A stretch of DNA of 6,366 nt from Gammaproteobacteria bacterium (GTDB taxonomy: Bacteria; Pseudomonadota; Gammaproteobacteria; SZUA-229). The stretch's first letter is position 1. Each line of letters starts with the position of its first letter. Positions 1 to 6,366 of the stretch are shown here, one piece after another. The DNA lies in assembly GCA_013138755.1 (NCBI GenBank), contig WTCC01000076.1:1-6366 (forward strand). The letters run 5' to 3'. The notes beneath the pieces are model-generated. The model had not been told where the DNA came from, made no database searches, and saw nothing but the letters and a program-made list of their open reading frames with translations. Both the position numbers and the translations under genes were made by a program.

Positions 1-626
<626 letters not shown>

Positions 627-642
627 CAGCAGCATTGTTATT

Positions 643-678
643 AACGAAAAAAGGGCTGTGTTGCCCTTTTTTCGTTTG
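643..678 (+). terminator. Rho-independent terminator after ilvC
   Basis: A perfect 14-bp inverted repeat (643-656 with 663-676) encloses a 6-base loop (TGTGTT). Each arm contains GGGC/GCCC plus a run of six A or six T. The T run at 667-672 lies within the descending arm, so the hairpin and U tract overlap, and the matching A run on the left arm could make it work in both directions. It starts 17 bases after the ilvC stop and separates ilvC from pssA, though some read-through remains possible. Confidence 0.9.
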
Positions 679-694
679 TAGGACAGGAAAACTG

Positions 695-721
695 TTGGAT
701 AGTAAAAAGGAATTGTAAAAT
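695..721 (+). promoter_or_regulatory. Weak candidate promoter for pssA
   Basis: TTGGAT (695-700) and TAAAAT (716-721, preceded by TG) resemble -35 and -10 boxes, but the 15-base spacer is short. If used, transcription would start near 728, about 43 bases before the pssA start. A promoter is expected here because a strong terminator lies just upstream. This is a consensus-match inference only. A small GGCG-ATG-CGCC hairpin (738-748) lies in the putative untranslated region. Confidence 0.3.
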
Positions 722-770
722 AGTCATCTAAAAATTAGGCGATGCGCCATTACTAGGATATTCTTATCTT

Positions 771-1550
771 ATGGAACAACCGAACGAACAATCAAGCGAG
801 CAACCGGTTAGGAAACGCAGGCGAGGTATATATCTACTGCCTAACCTGATAACCACTGCGGCCTTATTTGCCGGTTTCTACGGTATCGTGGCGGCAACTC
901 AGGGTAAGTTCGAGCAAGCATCCGTTGCTATTTTTATAGCGATGATTCTGGACGCGCTGGATGGTCGAGTCGCACGGATGACGAACACGCAGAGTGAATT
1001 TGGTGCAGAGTACGATAGTCTTGCCGATATGGGTTCCTTTGGTCTGGCGCCGGCGCTGATTATGTTTGAATGGTCTTTATCATCACTGGTAAATGTCAGT
1101 TTCACGCTTGGAAAACTTGGTTGGCTGGCAGCTTTTTTATATGTAGCTTCAGCAGCATTAAGGCTTGCGCGTTTTAATACAAAAGCGAGTAATACCGATA
1201 AGCGATATTTTCAAGGACTGCCAAGCCCGGCAGCGGCAGCCGTAGTTGTCGGTTTTGTCTGGGCGTGTTTTGATAATGGCATCGATGGTGCCGATGCTGC
1301 GATGTTTGCTTTACCTATCATCGTGTTTTCTGGTCTGATGATGGTTAGTAACGTTTCCTACTACAGTTTTAAAGACGTCGACTTTCACAATAAAGTACCG
1401 TTTGTGGCCATGCTGGTCGTCGTGCTTGTTTTTGTGTTTACTGCGATTGATCCGCCGATTATGTTATTTGGTTGCTTTATGGCCTATGCGCTGTCTGGCC
1501 CTGTGGTAAGTATCGTTCGTCGATTTAAGCGGCGAGGGCGAAACGAATAG
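771..1550 (+). CDS. pssA: CDP-diacylglycerol--serine O-phosphatidyltransferase
   Basis: This integral membrane enzyme transfers the phosphatidyl group of CDP-diacylglycerol to L-serine, giving phosphatidylserine (the precursor of phosphatidylethanolamine) and CMP. The 259-residue protein carries the complete CDP-alcohol phosphotransferase signature D-x2-D-G-x2-A-R-x8-G-x3-D-x3-D at residues 61-86 (D61, D64, G65, A68, R69, G78, D82, D86). A basic cytosolic N-terminus (RKRRR at 14-18) precedes PNLITTAALFAGFYGI, typical of the membrane-embedded type of PssA rather than the peripheral phospholipase-D-like E. coli enzyme. About seven or eight hydrophobic segments follow, roughly at 27-43, 50-63, 88-104, 115-131, 154-168, 177-195, 209-225 and 229-247, and the tail is basic (RRFKRRGRNE). 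The start at 771 is the only reasonable one; its ribosome site AGGA (755-758) is a little distant at 12 bases. Placement beside ilvC is common in gammaproteobacteria. Confidence 0.95.
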   Translation: MEQPNEQSSEQPVRKRRRGIYLLPNLITTAALFAGFYGIVAATQGKFEQASVAIFIAMILDALDGRVARMTNTQSEFGAEYDSLADMGSFGLAPALIMFEWSLSSLVNVSFTLGKLGWLAAFLYVASAALRLARFNTKASNTDKRYFQGLPSPAAAAVVVGFVWACFDNGIDGADAAMFALPIIVFSGLMMVSNVSYYSFKDVDFHNKVPFVAMLVVVLVFVFTAIDPPIMLFGCFMAYALSGPVVSIVRRFKRRGRNE

Positions 1551-1577
1551 TGTTTTTGTCTGGTTTCTGGGCAGGGC

Positions 1578-1605
1578 TTGTATATTTTTGAGCATGCGTT
1601 ATAGT
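1578..1605 (+). promoter_or_regulatory. Candidate promoter for the leu leader and leuA
   Basis: TTGTAT (1578-1583), a 16-base spacer and TATAGT (1600-1605) fit a sigma-70 promoter, predicting a transcript start near 1611-1613. An inverted pair TTGAG (1588-1592) and CTCAA (1609-1613) flanks the -10 box and could be an operator, but five bases is weak evidence. The site lies just downstream of pssA and just upstream of the Leu-rich short ORF, where a leuA promoter would be expected. Confidence 0.5.
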
Positions 1606-1615
1606 AATCTCAAGT

Positions 1616-1726
1616 ATGAAATATTTTTCACCACAAAACGTTACTCTGGAAGGCACTTCTAATGTGTCAGTTCTGGCTGTGGCGTTACCATTCCTGTTAG
1701 ACTCTTTACTTCTCCTGCTGCCTTAG
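1616..1726 (+). CDS. Putative leucine leader peptide (leuL-like), start uncertain
   Basis: A short frame from ATG 1616 to TAG 1724-1726 would encode 36 residues, ten of them leucine. It ends ..FLLDSLLLLLP, with five consecutive Leu codons (TTA CTT CTC CTG CTG, 1706-1720) two codons before the stop. Such a run directly before a leucine biosynthesis gene is the hallmark of leader peptides whose slow translation reports charged tRNA-Leu. The start is not settled. ATG 1616 lies only a few bases after the predicted transcript start, so it would be nearly leaderless. GTG 1664 in the same frame has GGAAGG (1648-1653) ten bases upstream and would give 20 residues with nine Leu. It does not resemble the enterobacterial leuL sequence beyond the Leu run, so the call rests on composition and position. 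Confidence 0.6.
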   Translation: MKYFSPQNVTLEGTSNVSVLAVALPFLLDSLLLLLP

Positions 1727-1753
1727 GGCAGACGATGATTCCTGGCGAGGAGA
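1711..1753 (+). promoter_or_regulatory. Candidate attenuator-like RNA structure overlapping the leader stop
   Basis: CTGCC (1718-1722) and GGCAG (1727-1731) form a 5-bp stem with a 4-base loop exactly over the leader stop codon. An outer 6-bp pairing joins TCTCCT (1711-1716) to AGGAGA (1748-1753). The left arms are made of the last Leu codons of the leader, so a ribosome stalled there would block both stems; this is the geometry expected of an attenuator. No clear T tract follows, so a classical intrinsic terminator is not seen, and a Rho-dependent or translational mechanism is possible. A 10-bp DNA palindrome GATACGTATC (1752-1761) adjoins the right arm. Confidence 0.4.
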
Positions 1754-1788
1754 TACGTATCCAGTTTATATCTAAGTTAAAAATTGTT

Positions 1789-1805
1789 GATTTGAAGGTC
1801 AAGTC
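1789..1805 (+). promoter_or_regulatory. leuA ribosome-binding site in a hairpin loop
   Basis: GATTTGA (1789-1795) pairs with TCAAGTC (1799-1805) through seven base pairs (one G-U), leaving the three-base loop AGG (1796-1798), the core of the Shine-Dalgarno sequence GAAGG. The right arm abuts the ATG at 1806. The site has proper spacing to confirm the leuA start, and the hairpin could modulate access of the ribosome. The pairing is read directly from the sequence; any regulatory role is inference. Confidence 0.5.
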
Positions 1806-3365
1806 ATGAGTAATGAAACAAGCAATAGTAAGTTAATTATATTTGATACTACCTTGCGTGATGGTGAGCAGAGTCCGGGTGCTTCCATGACCATGGATGA
1901 AAAAGTTCGTATTGCAAAAGCATTAGAGAAGATGCGTGTAGATATCATCGAGGCGGGGTTTCCAATCGCTAGTCAGGGTGATTTTGAATCCGTAAAAGCA
2001 GTCGCTTCCGTAATAAAAAACAGCACTGTCTGTGGTCTGGCTCGTGCTCTAGAGAAAGATATCAGTCGTGCGGGTGAAGCACTAAAGCCTGCAGAGTCTT
2101 CACGCATCCATACCTTTATCGCAACATCTCCCATACACATGAAGATGAAACTACGTATGCAGCCCGATGATGTATTGGCACAGGCTGTCGATGCAGTGAA
2201 GATGGCGCGACAGTTTACCGATAATGTTGAATTTTCACCTGAAGATGCAGGGCGGTCTGAACTGGATTTTTTATGTCGTATCATCGAGGCTGTAATCGAT
2301 GCAGGTGCCACAACAATCAATATTCCAGACACCGTCGGTTATAACATTCCTCATCAGTTCGGTGAGTTAATCAAAAATTTGATCGAGCGCATTCCAAATT
2401 CAGATAAGGCTATCTTTTCTGTGCATTGTCACAATGATCTTGGTCTGGCAGTAGGTAACTCATTAGCTTCTATTTTAAACGGTGCGAGGCAGGTCGAATG
2501 TACCATCAACGGTTTAGGTGAACGTGCTGGTAATGCATCGTTAGAAGAGATTGTTATGGCGGTTCGTACTCGCCAGGACGTTTTTGCTTGTGACTCTGAT
2601 CTAGATACGACGCAGATAGTCCCTTGTTCGAAACTTGTTTCAGGTATTACCGGTTTCCCGGTGCAACCAAACAAAGCAATCGTTGGTGCTAATGCATTTG
2701 CTCATGAGTCAGGTATTCATCAAGACGGCATATTGAAGAGTCGTGAGACCTACGAGATCATGCGTGCACAAGACGTGGGTTGGTCTGATAATCGTATGGT
2801 GTTAGGTAAGCACTCCGGTCGCAATGCATTTAAGAGTCGCTTGCAAGAATTAAATGTTGAATTTTCGTCTGAGCAAGAGTTGAACGAGACCTTTACCCGG
2901 TTTAAAGAACTAGCTGATAAAAAGCATGAGATTTTTGATGATGATCTGATTGCTCTGGTTGCCGATGCTAACTGGTCGACAGAAAATGAACATTACAAAT
3001 TAGTGAGCTTGCGAGTCTGTTCAGAAACCGGAGAGACGCCTATGGCTTCTCTGGTATTAGAAGTTGGCGGTAAAGAAGTTTCAGCAAACGCCAGTGGCGG
3101 TGGTCCGGTTGATGCATCGTTTCGAGCAATCGAAAGTATCGTCAATAGTGAAACTCAACTGCAGTTGTACTCGGTAAATAATATCACTAGCGGTACGGAT
3201 GCTCAGGGCGAAGTAACGGTGCGTTTAGAAAAGGCTGGCCGCATTATTAGTGGCCAGGGTGCTGATACGGATATCGTCATCGCATCGACCAATGCATATA
3301 TCAATGCATTAAATAAACTGGAAAAGACTGATAACCGTGAGCATCCGCAGTTGGGAGATGTTTAG
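1806..3365 (+). CDS. leuA: 2-isopropylmalate synthase
   Basis: This enzyme catalyses the first committed step of leucine synthesis: acetyl-CoA plus 2-oxoisovalerate gives 2-isopropylmalate. The 519-residue length matches E. coli LeuA (about 523). The N-terminal TIM-barrel catalytic domain (about 8-275) has [12 protein letters not shown] at 14-25 with the catalytic Arg and metal-binding Asp. The metal-ligand motif HCHND is at 207-211 and GLGERAGN at 236-243. A linker leads to the C-terminal leucine-binding regulatory domain (about 360-510), with GETPMASL from 409 and [10 protein letters not shown] from 430, so feedback inhibition by leucine is expected. The ATG is preceded by GAAGG at suitable distance. 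The gene has its own candidate promoter and a Leu-rich leader, and it follows ilvC-pssA rather than heading a leuABCD operon. Its TAG stop shares a base with the next gene's GTG start. Confidence 0.97.
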   Translation: MSNETSNSKLIIFDTTLRDGEQSPGASMTMDEKVRIAKALEKMRVDIIEAGFPIASQGDFESVKAVASVIKNSTVCGLARALEKDISRAGEALKPAESSRIHTFIATSPIHMKMKLRMQPDDVLAQAVDAVKMARQFTDNVEFSPEDAGRSELDFLCRIIEAVIDAGATTINIPDTVGYNIPHQFGELIKNLIERIPNSDKAIFSVHCHNDLGLAVGNSLASILNGARQVECTINGLGERAGNASLEEIVMAVRTRQDVFACDSDLDTTQIVPCSKLVSGITGFPVQPNKAIVGANAFAHESGIHQDGILKSRETYEIMRAQDVGWSDNRMVLGKHSGRNAFKSRLQELNVEFSSEQELNETFTRFKELADKKHEIFDDDLIALVADANWSTENEHYKLVSLRVCSETGETPMASLVLEVGGKEVSANASGGGPVDASFRAIESIVNSETQLQLYSVNNITSGTDAQGEVTVRLEKAGRIISGQGADTDIVIASTNAYINALNKLEKTDNREHPQLGDV

Positions 3366-4075
3366 TGCCTGAAAATACTGTACTACCGATAGATGAAAAT
3401 ACTCGACGTTATTATCTGGATGTTATGGGGATACAGTGCTGGGAATCAATAGGTTCTACAGAGAAGTCCGCTGATGGTGCAGAAGTTGCTGAGGCTATCG
3501 AAGATGATACTGATAGTTTTACTGCGCTTGACGACACTATTCAGCAATGTGGTCAGTGCTCGTTGCACGAGAGTCGAAAGCAAGCGATTACTGGAAGAGG
3601 TAGTTTGTCTGCGGAGTTAATGTTCATCTTGATTGGGCCAGATGAAGCTGACGATAAAGCCGCAATGATATGCAGCGGTGATGCAGACAAACTCTTAACT
3701 AAGATGTTGGCTGCCATCAACGTGCCGGTTAATGATGTGTACATAACCTCATTATTAAAATGTACTGTGTCAGCAACGCACACTGTTTCGACGACCGAAT
3801 TGCATCATTGCAAACATCATCTTAAACAACAGATTCGCCTGATAAAGCCAAAATTATTGGTCATCTTAGGCGAGACAGCTGCGCGTTGTATGCTGCAGGA
3901 AAGCTTACCATTAGATGATTTACGTTCAGCAGCGAATGTCGATGTCGGTCAGAAACAGTTTGAGGCTGTACCGCTAGTCATAAGCTATTCCCCTCAGGAG
4001 TTAATGCAACAGCCAGATAGTAAACGCAAAGCCTGGTCAGACTTGCAGCAGATACAGAAAATCATTCAAGTTTGA
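3365..4075 (+). CDS. holD: Putative DNA polymerase III psi subunit: HolD-like N-terminal peptide on a degenerate family-4 uracil-DNA glycosylase-like domain
   Basis: The 236-residue protein has three parts. Residues 14-26 (RRYYLDVMGIQCW) resemble the N-terminal clamp-loader-binding peptide of E. coli HolD as I recall it (RRDWQLQQLGITQW). Residues 31-60 form an acidic linker. From 62 to the end it follows family-4 (Fe-S) uracil-DNA glycosylases. C62, C65, C133 and C149 match the four cluster cysteines in order and spacing, and KMLAAI, DVYIT, KCT, IKPKLLVILGE and KRKAW-DL align. The catalytic signatures are changed: GEAPG reads LIGPD (89-93), the uracil-stacking Phe reads C103, ITN reads ITS (127-129) and the HP motif reads SP (209-210). 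Glycosylase activity is therefore unlikely. The E. coli psi fold is glycosylase-like, and holD also precedes rimI there, so a psi role (bridging the chi subunit and DnaX) is the best reading. The GTG start overlaps the leuA stop (TAGTG) and has GGGAG at 3353-3357. Automated annotation would probably call it a uracil-DNA glycosylase. Confidence 0.75.
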   Translation: MPENTVLPIDENTRRYYLDVMGIQCWESIGSTEKSADGAEVAEAIEDDTDSFTALDDTIQQCGQCSLHESRKQAITGRGSLSAELMFILIGPDEADDKAAMICSGDADKLLTKMLAAINVPVNDVYITSLLKCTVSATHTVSTTELHHCKHHLKQQIRLIKPKLLVILGETAARCMLQESLPLDDLRSAANVDVGQKQFEAVPLVISYSPQELMQQPDSKRKAWSDLQQIQKIIQV

Positions 4076-4136
4076 TTGAGTGCAGAATAATCACATGGTA
4101 GTAAATTTTCAAAACATGAATGATGAGATGACTGCC

Positions 4137-4589
4137 ATGGTCGAGTTCCGTACTATGAATTCAGAGGATTTGAAGCAGGTAATATCTATCGAGAAAAAAG
4201 CTTATCCTCATCCATGGACCTTAGGCATATTTAGAGATTGTTTGCGCATTGGTTACAATGTATGGGTGATGACTTTTGAGAATGCAGTGATAGGTTACGG
4301 TATTGTCATGTTATCTCCGGGTGAAGCGCATATTCTAAACCTGTGTATAAGCCCTGATTACCAAAAGAAAGGACTGGGGCGACATCTATTGCGCTATCTG
4401 ATTAAAACAACAGACCGAACCGATGTTGATATGGTGTTGCTAGAAGTTCGGCGTTCTAACGCGCATGCGCAAGAGCTATATAAGAGCGAGGGGTTTCATG
4501 AGCTGGGCGTGCGAAAATCCTATTATCCAGCGGGTGATGGCAGGGAAGACGCTATTATTCTGGCTAAATACATCTCGCATGACGCTTGA
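4137..4589 (+). CDS. rimI: Ribosomal protein S18-alanine N-acetyltransferase (RimI)
   Basis: This GNAT-family enzyme acetylates the N-terminal alanine of ribosomal protein S18 using acetyl-CoA. The start at 4137 gives 150 residues (E. coli RimI has 148). In this numbering the catalytic Glu and Tyr fall at E103 and Y115, the numbers reported for Salmonella RimI, which supports the start. The acetyl-CoA loop is QKKGLG at 76-81, preceded by LNLCISPDY. The family signature LEVRRSNAHAQELYKSEGF (102-120), with downstream VRKSYYP (125-131), is complete. The frame stays open upstream to GTG 4080, with ATG codons at 4095, 4116 and 4128, but none of these has a good ribosome site. GATGAG (4122-4127) could serve 4137. 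The gene follows the psi-like gene by 61 bases, or 4 if GTG 4080 is used, so it is probably in the same transcript. Confidence 0.93.
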   Translation: MVEFRTMNSEDLKQVISIEKKAYPHPWTLGIFRDCLRIGYNVWVMTFENAVIGYGIVMLSPGEAHILNLCISPDYQKKGLGRHLLRYLIKTTDRTDVDMVLLEVRRSNAHAQELYKSEGFHELGVRKSYYPAGDGREDAIILAKYISHDA

Positions 4590-4703
4590 TATAAACGTTC
4601 AACGAAAAATTTTTCATTCTCGCTATTCTATTAAGTTTTTTCGCGCAGAGCTGCTTTGCTCTCCTATTCCGTTATCTAGCGAAGCCTGTATAATTGCGCC
4701 GCT
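4590..4703 (+). other. rimI-prfC intergenic region with palindromes
   Basis: This gap holds the A/T-rich perfect palindrome GAAAAATTTTTC (4604-4615), an A-tract that may bend DNA. A hairpin AGAGC-TGCTTT-GCTCT (4647-4662) has no following T tract, so it is not a clear terminator. A TATAAT box lies at the 3' end. No small gene is convincing here. Confidence 0.5.
4689..4694 (+). promoter_or_regulatory. Perfect -10 box immediately before prfC
   Basis: TATAAT, preceded directly by TG, ends nine bases before the prfC ATG. Transcription would then begin about 4700-4702, two to four bases before the start codon. No strong -35 is seen (TTCCGT at 4667-4672 with a 16-base spacer is the best). The closeness suggests a leaderless prfC message, and no Shine-Dalgarno sequence is present between the box and the ATG. 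Confidence 0.5.
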
Positions 4704-6293
4704 ATGACTTATTTAGAAGAAGTAAAACGTCGGCGAACATTCGCTATCATCTCGCATCCCGATGCAGGTAAAACCACATTGACTGAGAAGTTGTTGCTTT
4801 TCGGGGGCGCTATCCAGACAGCAGGAACGGTAAAGGGTAGAAAGGCATCGCGTCACGCAACATCCGACTGGATGGAGCTAGAAAAACAACGTGGTATTTC
4901 TGTTACTTCGTCTGTTATGCAGTTTCCGCATAAAGACTGCATCATTAATTTACTCGATACACCGGGTCATGGCGATTTCTCAGAAGATACCTACAGAACC
5001 TTAACGGCGGTCGATTCCGCCTTGATGGTCATTGATGCGGCTAAAGGTGTCGAAGAACGTACCATTAAATTAATGGATGTATGTCGTTTACGCACAACGC
5101 CTATTATTACTTTTGTTAATAAAATGGATAGGGAAGCACGTGAGCCGATTGATATTTTGGATGAAATTGAAAGTATTCTAAAAATTAATTGCGCACCGAT
5201 TACCTGGCCTATAGGCATGGGTAAAAACTTTAAAGGTGTACTTAATCTCATCACTGATACGGTACATTTCTTCAGCGCAACGCATGGTGGAAAAATACAA
5301 CAAGGCGATGTGATTGAAGGTATCGATAATCCACAGCTTGATGAAGTGCTAGGCACGATGGCTGAAGATTTACGCGAAGAAATTGAGCTTGTTAGGGGTG
5401 CTAGTCATGAGTTTGATTTGGACGCTTATCAAAAAGGTGAATTAACTCCAGTATTCTTTGGTTCAGGTATCAACAACTTTGGTGTTGCCGAATTATTAGA
5501 TGCGCTTGATAAGTATGCGCCTTCACCAAAAGGGCGAAGTACACAAACGCGTAAAGTTGAACCAGAAGAAGAAAAATTTACTGGTTTCGTATTTAAGATT
5601 CAAGCAAATATGGATCCCGGGCATCGTGACCGTATTGCCTTTGTACGTATATGTTCAGGTACTTACACAAAGGGGATGAAAGTAAGGCATGTGCGGTTAG
5701 GTAAAGATATAAAGTTAGCCGATGCGGTAACCTTTATGGCGTCAGATCGTGAGCATATTGAAGAAGCTTTTACTGGTGATATTATCGGTTTGCATAACCA
5801 TGGCACCATGCGTATTGGTGATACTTTTACCATGGGTGAAGATTTAGCCTTTACTGGTATCCCAAATTTCGCGCCAGAATTATTTCGTCGTGCGCAATTG
5901 AAAGATCCCCTAAAGATGAAAGCCCTGAAAAAAGGACTAATGCAGTTGTGTGAAGAGGGTGCTACTCAGCTTTATCAACCGTTAAATAATAATGATCTAA
6001 TATTAGGTGCAGTGGGTGTTTTGCAATTTGAAGTTGTTCAATATCGATTAATGGATGAGTATAAAGTTGATTGTAACTTTGAAGCGGTCAATGTTACTAC
6101 CGCACGCTGGGTCGAATGTGATGATGAAAAAGAATTGGCTAAGTTTAAACAGCGGCAGGCTAATAATTTGTCATTAGACCATGCCGGTGATCTTGCGTAC
6201 ATTGCGCCTACTCGGGTTAATCTTGATATGACGATTGAGAAGTGGCCTAAGATTAAGTTTCTTTCTACTCGTGAGCATGGGATTTATAGTTAA
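4704..6293 (+). CDS. prfC: Peptide chain release factor 3 (RF3)
   Basis: RF3 is a cytosolic translational GTPase that removes RF1 or RF2 from the ribosome after peptide release. The 529-residue length equals that of E. coli RF3. The GTPase domain shows the P-loop SHPDAGKTT (17-25), the switch I region around QRGISVT (62-68), DTPGHGDF (85-92) and NKMD (139-142). The RF3-typical ATSDWMELE (52-60) and the later [11 protein letters not shown] separate it from EF-G and LepA. The domain II beta-barrel begins near [17 protein letters not shown], and the C-terminal domain ([23 protein letters not shown]) is intact through REHGIYS at the end. ATG 4704 gives the normal N-terminus [20 protein letters not shown] but has no Shine-Dalgarno sequence; a TATAAT box lies just upstream. 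In E. coli the order is holD-rimI-yjjG-prfC; here yjjG is absent. Confidence 0.97.
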   Translation: MTYLEEVKRRRTFAIISHPDAGKTTLTEKLLLFGGAIQTAGTVKGRKASRHATSDWMELEKQRGISVTSSVMQFPHKDCIINLLDTPGHGDFSEDTYRTLTAVDSALMVIDAAKGVEERTIKLMDVCRLRTTPIITFVNKMDREAREPIDILDEIESILKINCAPITWPIGMGKNFKGVLNLITDTVHFFSATHGGKIQQGDVIEGIDNPQLDEVLGTMAEDLREEIELVRGASHEFDLDAYQKGELTPVFFGSGINNFGVAELLDALDKYAPSPKGRSTQTRKVEPEEEKFTGFVFKIQANMDPGHRDRIAFVRICSGTYTKGMKVRHVRLGKDIKLADAVTFMASDREHIEEAFTGDIIGLHNHGTMRIGDTFTMGEDLAFTGIPNFAPELFRRAQLKDPLKMKALKKGLMQLCEEGATQLYQPLNNNDLILGAVGVLQFEVVQYRLMDEYKVDCNFEAVNVTTARWVECDDEKELAKFKQRQANNLSLDHAGDLAYIAPTRVNLDMTIEKWPKIKFLSTREHGIYS

Positions 6294-6310
6294 TTTATTC
6301 TTTGGTTGCT

Positions 6311-6348
6311 GTCATCCTGAGCGGTAGTGAAGGATCTTGATTTTTTTT
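6311..6348 (+). repeat. Dispersed palindromic repeat-like element, possible prfC terminator
   Basis: The stretch GTCATCCTGAGCGG followed by TAGTGAAGGATCTTG closely resembles a short palindromic repeat (GTCATCCTGAGCG..GCGAAGGATCT type) that I recall as scattered between genes in many unrelated bacterial genomes. ATCCT (6314-6318) and AGGAT (6331-6335) form the outer stem, and eight T follow at 6341-6348. The hairpin plus T tract, 18 bases after the prfC stop, could end transcription, though the T run starts five bases after the stem and the stem is short. Copy number in this genome cannot be seen from one window. Confidence 0.5.
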
Positions 6349-6366
6349 AATATTTACACTTTACTT

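Noticed and set aside
1752..1761. GATACGTATC palindrome as a repressor operator
   Set aside because: It is a 10-bp palindrome with no second copy seen in the window and lies well downstream of the candidate promoter; the evidence is too thin to call an operator.
2533..3309. ATGCAT hexamer occurs six times in the 3' half of leuA and twice in ilvC, more than chance for this window
   Set aside because: Each copy in leuA comes from Asn-Ala or Asp-Ala codon pairs (AAT/GAT followed by GCA) with a T-starting or TC-starting next codon. Codon preference explains it, and there is no regular spacing.
3365..4075. Active uracil-DNA glycosylase
   Set aside because: The four main catalytic or uracil-binding signatures of family 4 are substituted although the cluster cysteines remain, and locus and N-terminus point to HolD.
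4647..4662. AGAGC/GCTCT hairpin as a rimI terminator
   Set aside because: The stem is only five base pairs and no T tract follows, so it cannot be called an intrinsic terminator.

Overview
This 6.4 kb window looks like the chromosome of a gammaproteobacterium of moderate G+C (mid-40s by eye). The evidence is the gene order ilvC-pssA-leuA followed by a holD/rimI/prfC-type cluster, protein sequences that read as gammaproteobacterial throughout, and a putative DNA polymerase III psi subunit, which is a gammaproteobacterial feature. I cannot name the genus. All genes are on the + strand.

Layout. 1-626: the 3' part of ilvC (class I ketol-acid reductoisomerase), closed by a perfect 14-bp terminator hairpin. 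771-1550: pssA, a membrane CDP-diacylglycerol-serine phosphatidyltransferase. 1551-1805: a regulatory region in front of leuA. It holds a plausible sigma-70-type promoter, an unannotated short ORF ending in a leucine-rich run (five consecutive Leu codons just before the stop) and local hairpins; I read it as a leucine-sensing leader. 1806-3365: leuA (2-isopropylmalate synthase). 3365-4075: a gene whose GTG start overlaps the leuA stop. It encodes a family-4-uracil-DNA-glycosylase-like domain with the four Fe-S cysteines kept but the catalytic motifs lost. Its N-terminal peptide resembles the clamp-loader-binding end of HolD (psi). 4137-4589: rimI. 4704-6293: prfC (release factor 3), with a TATAAT box almost touching its start codon. 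6294-6366: a dispersed-repeat-like palindrome followed by a T tract.

How the genes relate. ilvC and leuA are successive parts of branched-chain amino acid synthesis, with pssA (phospholipid head-group synthesis) between them. The tight leuA-psi junction suggests that psi, and perhaps rimI, are transcribed from the leucine-regulated promoter. That would tie a replication clamp-loader subunit and a ribosomal-protein acetyltransferase to leucine supply. The order psi-rimI-prfC matches the E. coli holD-rimI-yjjG-prfC locus without yjjG. The two strongest leads are the degenerate Fe-S glycosylase at the holD locus and the Leu-rich leader peptide.
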